DNA of 64,000 nt from Burkholderiales bacterium (GTDB lineage Bacteria > Pseudomonadota > Gammaproteobacteria > Burkholderiales > Burkholderiaceae_C). A model generated the notes under the pieces. It had not been told where the DNA came from. It saw only the letters and a program-made list of their open reading frames with translations, and searched no databases. Position numbers and translations under genes: made by a program. Positions within the stretch are counted from its first letter, which is position 1; each line of letters opens with the position of its first letter. The stretch is taken from positions 1-64,000 of the forward strand of contig JAGWUS010000007.1 in assembly GCA_028868305.1 (NCBI GenBank), in the 5' to 3' direction. Of the stretch, positions 28,601 to 36,770 are shown in pieces.

Positions 28601-29488
28601 ATGCAAGCCTTATGGATGGTGCTGGCGTCGTTTTTGTTTGCCACCATGGCGGTGGGCATCAAGTTCGCGTCCAACAGTTTTGGCACTTTTGAGCTGATTT
28701 TTTACCGGGGCGTTGTCAGCGTCATCTTTATGGCGGTGGTGGTACGGGCACGCGGCGCTAGCCTGCGCACCCCGGTGCCCATGATGCACCTGTGGCGCAG
28801 TACCATCGGCGTGGTCTCGCTCAGCTCCTGGTTCTATGCTATTGCGCACCTCCCTGTAGCCACGGCCATGACGCTGAACTACATGAGCGGCGTCTGGGTG
28901 GCGGCCTTCATTGTGGGCGGCGCCTTGCTCTACGGCCACCCTGAAAAACAAGGCCCCTTGCTGGGCACGGTGCTTCTGGGTTTTGTGGGCGTCATCATGA
29001 CCCTGCGACCCACCATCGACCAGAACCAGCTGTTTGCTGGTGTAGTGGGCCTGCTCTCCGGCATGGGCGCAGCGCTGGCCTACATGCAGGTCACGGCCCT
29101 TGGCAAGGCAGGTGAGCCCGAGGAGCGCACCGTGTTTTATTTTTCCGCCGGCACCACGGTCGTCGGTGCCGTGGGCATGCTGTTTACCGACGTGACCCCC
29201 TGGGCCTCGGTACGCTGGCAGGACGCGGCCTGGGTCATTCCGATTGGCGTGCTGGCGTCCCTCGGCCAATGGAGCATGACGCGGGCCTATCGCAAAGGTT
29301 CCACACTGGTCGTGGCCAGCATGCAATATTCAGGCATTGTGTTTGCCGCGCTGTTCAGCCTGCTGATATTTGGCGACAAAATCCCTGCGATGGGCTGGGC
29401 CGGCATTGTGGTCATTGTGGCCAGCGGCGTGCTGGCGACCATTCTGCGGTCGCGGGCCATGCCCAATACCCCTGCTGAAGAACACTGA
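28601..29488 (+). CDS. DMT-family (EamA) permease
   Basis: The 295-residue protein has ten hydrophobic segments in two EamA halves (MWMVLASFLFATMAVG-type start; second half from about 145, GVVGLLSGMGAALAYMQVTA). Members export amino acids, metabolites or drugs, and the substrate cannot be told from sequence. It is separated from the Rieske gene by a repeat element and reads in the same direction; no functional link is evident. Confidence 0.85.
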   Translation: MQALWMVLASFLFATMAVGIKFASNSFGTFELIFYRGVVSVIFMAVVVRARGASLRTPVPMMHLWRSTIGVVSLSSWFYAIAHLPVATAMTLNYMSGVWVAAFIVGGALLYGHPEKQGPLLGTVLLGFVGVIMTLRPTIDQNQLFAGVVGLLSGMGAALAYMQVTALGKAGEPEERTVFYFSAGTTVVGAVGMLFTDVTPWASVRWQDAAWVIPIGVLASLGQWSMTRAYRKGSTLVVASMQYSGIVFAALFSLLIFGDKIPAMGWAGIVVIVASGVLATILRSRAMPNTPAEEH

Positions 29489-29658
29489 CAGGTTCAGACG
29501 CTGAGCGGGGCAACAGAAATTCAAAAAACTCCCTGATATCCAGCATTAGCAAATGCGAACCGACTGTCTGCAATGTTGTATTTCTTTCGACCAAAGGAGC
29601 ACAGGAGACCAGTTGCTATTCGCCCCCAAATTCAAATTCAGTAGCCTCTTTAACCAAA

Positions 29659-30141
29659 TTAGGCGGCAGAAGGTCTAGTGGCGTCGGGACGATTCACGGG
29701 GTTGGACATGCGATCTTGGGCATGGCATGTGGTTCTTGCAAGCGTTACCAGTGCCTCGGAAACTGTCGCAAGCCCTGCGGGGGTGATGGATTCGACGGCT
29801 TCGGTGCAAAGGCTGTCTGCAGTCTCGCGCGCAGCGTTCACCAGCGCACGCCCGGCTGGACGAAGCACGGCCTGACGGTCTCGATTCGCACCCTCGCGCA
29901 CCACGAGGCCTATCTTCTCCAGCACGATCAACTGACGCAGCACAGCCGATTGAGGCTGACCCATCGGACGCACAAGTTCCGCAATGCCTACCCGACCACC
30001 GTCCGCTTGCGCAAGCAAATTCAATAACGCAAAGTCATCGAAATTGATGCCATGGTGTAGGCCCAACTCGTCGTCAAGCTTGCGTTGCAGGCTGGCGTGG
30101 GCACGGTGTAGCGCCAAACAGAAGTCGAGATGCGTGTTCAT
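29659..30141 (-). CDS. MarR-family regulator of the DUF2239/GIY-YIG cassette
   Basis: The 160-residue winged-helix protein has MarR-like helices: NFDDFALLNLLAQADGGRVG, then IAELVRPMGQPQSAVLRQL (recognition helix region) and the wing GLVVREGANRDRQAVLRP. Its start codon overlaps the stop of the GIY-YIG gene as TGATG, so it is translated by coupling. It is the last gene of a three-gene unit. The palindromic sites at 31203-31239 are its likely operators, which gives an autoregulated unit. The signal it senses is unknown. Confidence 0.85.
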   Translation of the reverse strand: MNTHLDFCLALHRAHASLQRKLDDELGLHHGINFDDFALLNLLAQADGGRVGIAELVRPMGQPQSAVLRQLIVLEKIGLVVREGANRDRQAVLRPAGRALVNAARETADSLCTEAVESITPAGLATVSEALVTLARTTCHAQDRMSNPVNRPDATRPSAA

Positions 30142-30506
30142 CACGGTTCGCTCCTGGGGTCGTCGTAGCCGAGTTCGCCGAGGCAGGGGATTTCCTGGCG
30201 CCACAGGCTAATCAGTGTTTCCAATTCTCTTGCGGCATTGAACGCTGGGTCTTCGCTGGGTTTGACCCTATCGAGCACTTCGAAGAGAAAGTGGGTCTCG
30301 CCATGTTCGACCCAATCCTGCGCAAGCCTCGCATTGCGATGCAGTCCATGCTGCAGTTCAAAACGATGCCGGTTGAGTGTGCCCTGTACGTTCGTGCTTC
30401 CGGCTACCAGCGCCCGGCCCGTGATCTGGTTGCGAATCGCATAGACACCAGCTCGGGTTTTCGTCTCCAGATACTGTCGTTTCAGCGCTTTTCTGTTTGT
30501 CATCAT
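30141..30506 (-). CDS. GIY-YIG domain protein (putative nuclease)
   Basis: The 121-residue protein carries a GIY-YIG domain: GVYAIRNQ (residues 20-27) for the first motif, ALVAGSTN for the second, the conserved basic region NRHRFELQHG, and a glutamate in ARELETLISLW. GIY-YIG proteins cleave DNA or bind it. Here the second motif has Val-Ala-Gly instead of Tyr-Ile-Gly, common in small bacterial members. The ATG at 30506 follows the DUF2239 stop by 23 nt and its stop overlaps the MarR start. Its biochemical role is unknown. Confidence 0.82.
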   Translation of the reverse strand: MMTNRKALKRQYLETKTRAGVYAIRNQITGRALVAGSTNVQGTLNRHRFELQHGLHRNARLAQDWVEHGETHFLFEVLDRVKPSEDPAFNAARELETLISLWRQEIPCLGELGYDDPRSEP

Positions 30507-30529
30507 TAATCCTGTTTGTCTCAATTGCG

Positions 30530-31168
30530 TCACGGTGCAAGCGATGGCACTTCTGTCAGCGGCAGCGCACAGGCCAGGGTCCTGACGTAGTCGCGAACGT
30601 CGGACGGCCAAGCTTCGGTCAGTTGGCGGAACTTTGCCGGGTCGTTTGCGAATAGCGCACGCGAGGCCTCTTCAAAGCCAGCCATATCACCAGCCATGGT
30701 TGACATGAAGTGGTACGCACATTCATTGGCCTGGCGTTGCCGGTCTCGGTCCACGTTGGCGCGGCGTGCGTCCTCAACCAGTTTCCGCAAAGTCACCGAT
30801 GCACCGCCTCGCTGTGCGGCCAACCAATCCCAATGGCGCGGCAGTAGCGTGACTTCGCGCGCGACAACCCCAAGCTTTGGCCGACCGCGGCCACGGGGCT
30901 CACCAGATTCTTCGGAATCGATCAATGCCGATCCATTTCCTTGAAGCTGATGCCCCTCTGGAGGCAGACGAGCCAACATCTCGGCATCGCTTCCTCGAAT
31001 GTCAATTTCGACAACCTGGCCAGTCTGGTCGCAAAAGGTCAGCAGTGGACTGGGTACACCTGACGCCATAGCACGTTTCACCGCCAATGCATTGACCGGC
31101 AAGCTGCCTGAGGCAATGCGCTGGTAGCCGTTGAAGCTGGTATAGGACGGAGTAGCGGAATCAGTCAC
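30530..31168 (-). CDS. DUF2239 family protein, first gene of the cassette
   Basis: The 212 residues match my memory of DUF2239. The N-terminal half is beta-rich (SFNGYQRIASGSLPVNALAV, LLTFCDQTGQVVEIDIRGSD), and the C-terminal half holds GRGRPKLGVVAREVTLLPRH, WDWLAAQRGGASVTLRKLVE and FMSTMAGDMAGFEEASRALF. The 'PRHWDWL..Q.GGASV.LRKLV.EARR' segment resembles a DNA-binding ribbon-helix-like region. It has no known function. The start is GTG at 31168. It is controlled by the promoter/operator at 31199-31239 and followed by the GIY-YIG and MarR genes. Confidence 0.8.
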   Translation of the reverse strand: MTDSATPSYTSFNGYQRIASGSLPVNALAVKRAMASGVPSPLLTFCDQTGQVVEIDIRGSDAEMLARLPPEGHQLQGNGSALIDSEESGEPRGRGRPKLGVVAREVTLLPRHWDWLAAQRGGASVTLRKLVEDARRANVDRDRQRQANECAYHFMSTMAGDMAGFEEASRALFANDPAKFRQLTEAWPSDVRDYVRTLACALPLTEVPSLAP

Positions 31169-31198
31169 AGTGAGATCGGTCTTGAATTAAGTTGGCGA

Positions 31199-31239
31199 AT
31201 AATACCCGGATTAAATTAATGCGTCAATAATATCCGGGT
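31199..31239 (-). promoter_or_regulatory. Promoter with two palindromic MarR-type operators
   Basis: On the minus strand TTGACG (31227-31222) and TATTAT (31204-31199) are separated by 17 bp, a near-ideal sigma-70 promoter. ATTACCCGGATATTAT overlaps the region upstream and into the -35, and TTTAATCCGGGTATTAT overlaps the -10. The cores TCCGGGTA (31232-31239) and TACCCGGA (31203-31210) are exact inverted repeats, with centres 29 bp apart. Binding would block the promoter. The linked MarR regulator is the obvious candidate. Confidence 0.7.
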
Positions 31240-31440
31240 AATATTAGCCATCGGCTTCTGTGACTGGCGCATCGGCACTGCCAAATGCCCCCTGTCTTGC
31301 TCGACAACACCGAGGTGAATCAACTTCACAGGCCAAGTCAGCCCGTGTGCTACGGCGGCCTGATGAGGCTACCGGCTACACGCCACATAGCCCGGCGAGT
31401 GCAAACAACGGTACACAAGCGAATACATAATCGCAACACC

Positions 31441-32310
31441 ATGACCTACACCACCCTGATTTCTGTTGCCCAGCTCCAGGCCCTGCAGGCGAGTGCCAAA
31501 CCCGCAGTGGTTTTTGATTGCAGCTGCGACCTGATGCAACCAGAACAGGGCCCTGCGCAGTACGCCGAAAGCCATATTGCAGGCGCCCTGTATGCGCACC
31601 TCGACAAACACCTCAGCACCAAAGGCGACCCGGCGCTGACCGGTGCCGCTTCGGGCGGGCGCCATCCCCTGCCCGCACGCGCGGCCTTTGCCCGCTGGCT
31701 GGGCAGCGTGGGCCTGCAGAACACCGACCAGGTGGTGGTCTATGACCGCCAGGGTGCCAACTACTGCGGCCGCCTGTGGTGGATGCTCAAGTGGCTGGGC
31801 CATGCGAATGTGGCCGTGCTAGACGGTGGTTTTCAGGCCTGGCAGGCCGCAGGGTGCGCCGTAGCCAGCGGTGCCGAGGCGCCACGTGCCACCGCCACCT
31901 TTGCAGTGGGCGACCCGCTGGTAACGCTGGTGGGTGCAGACACCGTGATGCGCAACCTCAACAAAGGCGCGCAGCACATCATCGACGCCCGTGGCGCACC
32001 CCGCTTTCGCGGCGAGATGGAGCCCATCGACCCCGTGGCCGGCCATATTCCCGGCGCACTCAATCGCGTTTTCAGCAGCAACCTGGGAACAGACGGCCAG
32101 TTCAAACCCGCTGCCGTTTTGCGCGCCGAGTTTGAAGCACTGCTGGCCGGACGCGACCCAGCGCAGGTGGTGCACCACTGCGGCAGTGGCGTGAGCGCCG
32201 TGCCCAATGTGCTGGCCATGGAGATTGCCGGCCTGGGCGGCACGGCGCTGTTTGCGGGCAGCTGGAGCGAGTGGTGCAGTGAGCCCACGCGCCCGGTCGC
32301 GCAAGGCTAA
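31441..32310 (+). CDS. sseA: 3-mercaptopyruvate sulfurtransferase / rhodanese
   Basis: The 289-residue protein has two rhodanese domains. The first (about 1-135) is inactive-like; the second ends with the catalytic loop HHCGSGVSAVPN, where CG[ST]GV is the mercaptopyruvate sulfurtransferase signature. It transfers sulfur from 3-mercaptopyruvate or thiosulfate to acceptors such as cyanide or thioredoxin. ATG 31441 matches the family start. It ends 1 bp before the stop of the convergent RND gene. Confidence 0.92.
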   Translation: MTYTTLISVAQLQALQASAKPAVVFDCSCDLMQPEQGPAQYAESHIAGALYAHLDKHLSTKGDPALTGAASGGRHPLPARAAFARWLGSVGLQNTDQVVVYDRQGANYCGRLWWMLKWLGHANVAVLDGGFQAWQAAGCAVASGAEAPRATATFAVGDPLVTLVGADTVMRNLNKGAQHIIDARGAPRFRGEMEPIDPVAGHIPGALNRVFSSNLGTDGQFKPAAVLRAEFEALLAGRDPAQVVHHCGSGVSAVPNVLAMEIAGLGGTALFAGSWSEWCSEPTRPVAQG

Positions 32311-32311
32311 A

Positions 32312-35300
32312 TCACGCTACCGGGCCTGGCGCCGGCTCTGCAGGCTGGCGCAGTACCTGGCGCTTGATGCGCCCCGCGAAGTGCTCGATGTCATCGACGA
32401 TGGAGAAGAAGCTCGGCGTCACCAGCAGACTCAGCAGTGTGGAGGTGACCAGGCCGCCAATCACCGCCGCCGCCATGGGTGCACGAAAGCTGTTGTCCGC
32501 ACTGCCAAGGCCCATCACCAGTGGCAACATGCCCGCCACCATGGCAATGGTGGTCATGATGATCGGACGTGCACGCTTGTGACAAGCGTCTATCAGCGCG
32601 TCAAAGCGGCTCAACCCGTGGTCACGGCGGGCCATGATGGCGTAGTCCACCAGCAGGATGGAGTTCTTGGTCGACACGCCAATCAACATTACCAGCCCGA
32701 TGAAGGATGGCATGGACAGCATCTTGCCTGTCACCAGCAGGCCAATGAAGGCACCACCAAAGGACAGGATCACCGACGGCAAAATCGAGATCGGGTGCAG
32801 AAAGTCCCTGAACAGCAACACCAGCACGATGTAGATGCACAGCACACCGGTCATCATCGCCATGCCGAAACCGGCCACCATCTCGGCCTGTACTTCGGCA
32901 TCGCCAATCTTCAGCTGCTGCACGCCCGCAGGCAAGTTGACGATGCTGGGCAGCTTGGCCACCGCATCGGTGACTTCGCCCAGGGGCACGCCGGACAATT
33001 CCACCTCGAAGTTGACATTGCGCACCCGGTTCAGGCGGCTGACCACGGCAGGCCCGCCAGACATTTCGAACGAAGCCACCTGGCTCAGCATGACCGGGCC
33101 TTTGACGCCAGGCACCATCAGGCGGCCCAGCAGCTCCAGGTCCTGGCGGGCATCGGTGGCCAGCTTGACGACGATGGGCACCTGGCGCTGGCTCAGGTTG
33201 AGCTTGGGCAGCGCCGATTCATAATCGCCCACCGTAGCGATGCGCAGCGTCTCGGCAATCGCTGCGCTGGTTACGCCCAGGTCGGCCGCACGGCCAAAGT
33301 CGGGGCGAATGGCCACTTCGGCGCGGGTCAGACTGGCACTCGATGAAATATTGCCCAGACCGGGAATCTTGCGCAGATCCTTTTCCACCGCCGCTGCAGC
33401 TTGCGCCAGAGCCACCGGGTCTTCGCCCTTGAGGGCCAGCATGTATTTCTCGCCCGAACCACCCAGACCAACCTTGAAGCGGGCACCGGGCAGTTCGGAC
33501 AGCGCGGTGCGCATGTCACTCTCGATCGCCTGTTTGCGCGGACGTTTGCCACGCTCGTCCAGTAGCACGGTCAGCGTGGCTTTGCGCACCTCGGTGCTGA
33601 CGCCACCCATGAAGGGGTCCGAGCCCACGCTGCCCCCCCCGGCGGTGGTGTAGACGCTCTTCACATGCGGCACTTTGCCTATCAGTTCGCGAGCGCGCTC
33701 CGACGCTGCACGGGTCTGCGCCAGCGTGGTGCCCGGGGGCAGCTCCAGGTAAACCTGGGTCTGGGAGTTGTCATCCGGCGGAATAAAGCCACTGGGAATC
33801 AGCGGCACCAGCATCAGCGATGCTATGAAGAAAGCGATAGCCGCGAACATCGTGGTCCAGCGGTGGTGCAGGGTCCAGCGCGTGATCTTCAGGTACAGCG
33901 GCATCCACATCGGCTCTTCGTGCACATGGGTAGAGGGCTTCATCACATAGGCCGCCATCATGGGTGTGAGCACCCGCGCCACGACCAGCGAGGCGAACAC
34001 CGCGAACACCGCTGTCCAGCCAAACTGCTTGAAAAACTTGCCGACCACACCACTCATGAAGGCAGTGGGCAGAAAAACTGCAATCAGCGCAAAGGTGGTG
34101 GCAATCACAGCCATGCCGATTTCGTCCGCTGCTTCCATCGCGGCCTGGTAGGGTGTCTTGCCCATGCGCAAGTGGCGCTCGATGTTTTCTACTTCGACAA
34201 TCGCATCGTCCACCAGGATACCGATCACCAGCGAAAGCGCCAGCAGCGTCACGATGTTGGTAGTGAAGCCCATGTAGTGCATGCCGATGAAGGCCGGAAT
34301 GGCGGACAGCGGCAGCGCCACGGCGGACACAAAGGTGGCGCGCCAGTTGCGCAAAAAGAACCACACCACGATGACCGCCAGCAAGGCGCCTTCAAACAGC
34401 ATGGTCATGGAGGCATCGAACTCCTCCTGCACCGGGGTCACGAAATCGAAAGCCTGGGTCAGCTCCAGATCGGGGTGCTTGGCTTTGAGTTCAACCAGTG
34501 CTTTTTGTACCGCGGCGCCCACTTCGACTTCGCTGGCGCCCTTGCTGCGGGTAATCTCAAAACCGACGACTGACTTGCCGTTGAGCGTCGCAAAGCTGCG
34601 CTGTTCGGCCACAGTGTCTTTGACACTGGCTATCTCGTCCAGGCGCACGCGCTTGCCGCTGGAAAGGGACAACTCCAGCCGGGCAAGTTCGTCCACCGTG
34701 GCCACGGTGGCCAGCGTGCGCATGGGCTGTTCGGAGCCACCCAGGTCGGCACGGCCACCTGCGCTCTCGGTCTGCACCTGTTTGAGCTGGCGCGAGACAT
34801 CAGCGGCCGTGGCACCGAGGCTTTGCAGCTTGAGTGGGTCCAGCGCCACCTGCACTTCACGGGTCACGCCACCGACGCGGACCACCGAGCCCACGCCGCG
34901 CACACCCAGGAGCGCGCGTGCAATGGTGTTGTCCACAAACCAGCTCAGGGCTTCGTCATCCATCTGGCCTGATCGGACCGTAAAGGCCAGGATGGGCGAG
35001 CCGGACAGGTTCATCTTGCTGACGATGGGGTCGCGCAAGTCGCTGGGCAGGTCACTGCGCACCTGCTGCACCGCGCTGCGCACATCGTCGAGCGCTTCCT
35101 GCGTGGGCTTTTCCAGGCGGAACTCGGCAGTCACGGTGACATTGCCGTCCTGCACATTGGTGTAGATGTTCTTAAGACCCTGCAGCGACGCAATGGCGTT
35201 CTCCAGCTTGCGGGCCACTTCGGTTTCCATCTGGGCCGGTGCGGCGCCTGGCAGGCTGGCCGATACGGTGACGGTGGGAAGTTCCAGGTCAGGAAACTGC

Positions 35301-35404
35301 TGCACCTTCATGGCGTTGAAGGACATGATCCCCGCCAGCGTCAGCAGCACAAATAGCATGACCGCCGGGATGGGGTTCTTGATAGACCAAGCGGAAACGT
35401 TCAT
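32312..35404 (-). CDS. RND efflux pump inner membrane transporter (HAE1 family)
   Basis: The 1030-residue protein has the RND topology with 12 membrane helices. Helix 4 keeps the proton-relay aspartates in GILVDDAIVEVENIER (near residue 400). The N-terminus (MNVSAWSIKNPIPAVMLFVL) and the porter motifs QQFPDLELPTVTVSASLPGA fit the MdtB/MdtC or MexF-like branch rather than a metal exporter. Substrates are likely hydrophobic drugs or solvents. It forms an operon with the adaptor and outer membrane factor genes upstream. Expression control was not seen. Confidence 0.92.
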   Translation of the reverse strand: MNVSAWSIKNPIPAVMLFVLLTLAGIMSFNAMKVQQFPDLELPTVTVSASLPGAAPAQMETEVARKLENAIASLQGLKNIYTNVQDGNVTVTAEFRLEKPTQEALDDVRSAVQQVRSDLPSDLRDPIVSKMNLSGSPILAFTVRSGQMDDEALSWFVDNTIARALLGVRGVGSVVRVGGVTREVQVALDPLKLQSLGATAADVSRQLKQVQTESAGGRADLGGSEQPMRTLATVATVDELARLELSLSSGKRVRLDEIASVKDTVAEQRSFATLNGKSVVGFEITRSKGASEVEVGAAVQKALVELKAKHPDLELTQAFDFVTPVQEEFDASMTMLFEGALLAVIVVWFFLRNWRATFVSAVALPLSAIPAFIGMHYMGFTTNIVTLLALSLVIGILVDDAIVEVENIERHLRMGKTPYQAAMEAADEIGMAVIATTFALIAVFLPTAFMSGVVGKFFKQFGWTAVFAVFASLVVARVLTPMMAAYVMKPSTHVHEEPMWMPLYLKITRWTLHHRWTTMFAAIAFFIASLMLVPLIPSGFIPPDDNSQTQVYLELPPGTTLAQTRAASERARELIGKVPHVKSVYTTAGGGSVGSDPFMGGVSTEVRKATLTVLLDERGKRPRKQAIESDMRTALSELPGARFKVGLGGSGEKYMLALKGEDPVALAQAAAAVEKDLRKIPGLGNISSSASLTRAEVAIRPDFGRAADLGVTSAAIAETLRIATVGDYESALPKLNLSQRQVPIVVKLATDARQDLELLGRLMVPGVKGPVMLSQVASFEMSGGPAVVSRLNRVRNVNFEVELSGVPLGEVTDAVAKLPSIVNLPAGVQQLKIGDAEVQAEMVAGFGMAMMTGVLCIYIVLVLLFRDFLHPISILPSVILSFGGAFIGLLVTGKMLSMPSFIGLVMLIGVSTKNSILLVDYAIMARRDHGLSRFDALIDACHKRARPIIMTTIAMVAGMLPLVMGLGSADNSFRAPMAAAVIGGLVTSTLLSLLVTPSFFSIVDDIEHFAGRIKRQVLRQPAEPAPGPVA

Positions 35405-35415
35405 CGTGCCTCCTG

Positions 35416-35485
35416 CCGGGCCGCCTCAAAGGTGGCACGCGCCCCCTTGGAGGGCAATGAACGCATGTGCATGTGGGGGCTCATA
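35416..35485 (+). repeat. Repeat family B copy 2, degraded (RND-adaptor gap)
   Basis: CCGGGCCGCCTCAAAGGTGG, then CGCCCCCTTGGAGGGCAATG and ATGTGGGGGCTCAT keeps the order of family B but with several substitutions. It fills the gap between the adaptor and RND genes. Confidence 0.5.
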
Positions 35486-35493
35486 TCTGCTCC

Positions 35494-36720
35494 TTATTTG
35501 GTAGCGGCTTGTGCAGTATCGGCAGGCGTTACAGCCTCTTTTGTCTTGGAATCCACTTTGGGCGCATCCACTACCTTGACCAGGTCACCATCGCTCAGGA
35601 AACTGCCGCCTATGGCCACCAGCCTGTCCTCGGGCTTCACGCCGCTCTGGACTTCGATCTGGTGTCCCACCACACGGCCGGTCTGGACCTTGAGCTGGGT
35701 AATGCGGTTGTCCGCCCCCACACGGTACACATAGCTGAAGCCATCACGCACCACCACCGCAGTCTGCGGCACGGTCAGCGCACCCGAGCTGCCCAATTCG
35801 AACTCACCGCGCGCATACATGCCGGGCTTGAACATAGCCCCCATGCTTGCCGCTGCGCGTGCTGCGTTGCCGCCTGGCAGCAGGTCTACGTAGACCGTGC
35901 CATTGCGCGAGGCGACGTCCACCGTGGGCGCCAGCATGCGCACGCGGCCCTTACGTTGTGTACCGCTGGGCGAAGTGACCACCACATTCGTGCCTACAGC
36001 AATGCGCCCCAGCTCAGCCGAGGTCACTTCACCACGCCACTCCAGGCGGCTCTGGCGGATCAGCCTGAACATCTCGGTGCCCGCGCCCACCACCGACCCC
36101 ACCGAAGCGGTGCGCGACGAGATGGTGCCGCTGTCTGGTGCCAGCAGTTGGGTGTGCTTGAGGCGCAACAGCTGCGCATCGAGCTGCGCCCGGGCCGACT
36201 CCACACGCGCCTTGGCGGTGAGTTCAGCAGTCAGGTACTGGCTGACCTGCTGGGCGCTCAGTGCGCCCGTTCCCTGCACGGCGCGGGCCCGGTCGGCGTT
36301 GGCCAGGGCCTCGGCCGCATTGGCTTGCGCTTCAGACACAGCGGCGCGGGCCAGGGCCACATCGGCCTGCACGCTCTCGGCCGCAAAGGTGGCCAGCACC
36401 TGGCCCTTGCGCACGGTGTCACCCACCGCAGCGTGCAGTTCCTGCACGCGCAGCCCGCTGACTTCGGTCCCCACGCTGGCCTCCTGCCAGGCCGCTACGC
36501 TGCCGTTGGCCGCCAGCTTGATGGGCAGCATGCCGCTCTGGGCCTGGGTGATAGTCACGGTGAGCGAGGGCTTGGTTGCCGTGCTGGCACCGGGCTTGGG
36601 GGCGTCGGTGGCCTGGCTGCGTGTGGCAAACATACCCAAACCGGCCAGGGTCAGCAGGCCAGCGGCCACCAGGCCCAGGGTCAGGGGTGGAAGTGAGAGG
36701 CGGTTCATAAGACGGTTCAT
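35494..36720 (-). CDS. RND periplasmic adaptor (membrane fusion protein)
   Basis: The 408-residue protein starts with a membrane anchor (LTLGLVAAGLLTLAGLGMFA, residues about 11-30), then lipoyl half-motifs, a long coiled-coil hairpin (about 105-185, Ala/Gln/Glu-rich), and the beta-barrel domain. It bridges the RND pump and the outer membrane factor. The start chosen is MNRLMNRLSL at 36720. It precedes the RND gene and follows the outer membrane factor gene on the same strand. Confidence 0.92.
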   Translation of the reverse strand: MNRLMNRLSLPPLTLGLVAAGLLTLAGLGMFATRSQATDAPKPGASTATKPSLTVTITQAQSGMLPIKLAANGSVAAWQEASVGTEVSGLRVQELHAAVGDTVRKGQVLATFAAESVQADVALARAAVSEAQANAAEALANADRARAVQGTGALSAQQVSQYLTAELTAKARVESARAQLDAQLLRLKHTQLLAPDSGTISSRTASVGSVVGAGTEMFRLIRQSRLEWRGEVTSAELGRIAVGTNVVVTSPSGTQRKGRVRMLAPTVDVASRNGTVYVDLLPGGNAARAAASMGAMFKPGMYARGEFELGSSGALTVPQTAVVVRDGFSYVYRVGADNRITQLKVQTGRVVGHQIEVQSGVKPEDRLVAIGGSFLSDGDLVKVVDAPKVDSKTKEAVTPADTAQAATK

Positions 36721-36770
36721 GGTGAGGGTCTCGCTACAAATCAATCAGACAACAATGGGATCAACTTCGG

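Noticed and set aside
29489-29658. A gene or signal between the DMT permease and the MarR gene
   Set aside because: I see no frame, no stable hairpin and no promoter worth naming in these 170 bp.
33820-33850. Possible family A copy in the RND gene
   Set aside because: Only GCTATC...CATAGCA is shared and the residues are ordinary membrane-helix sequence.
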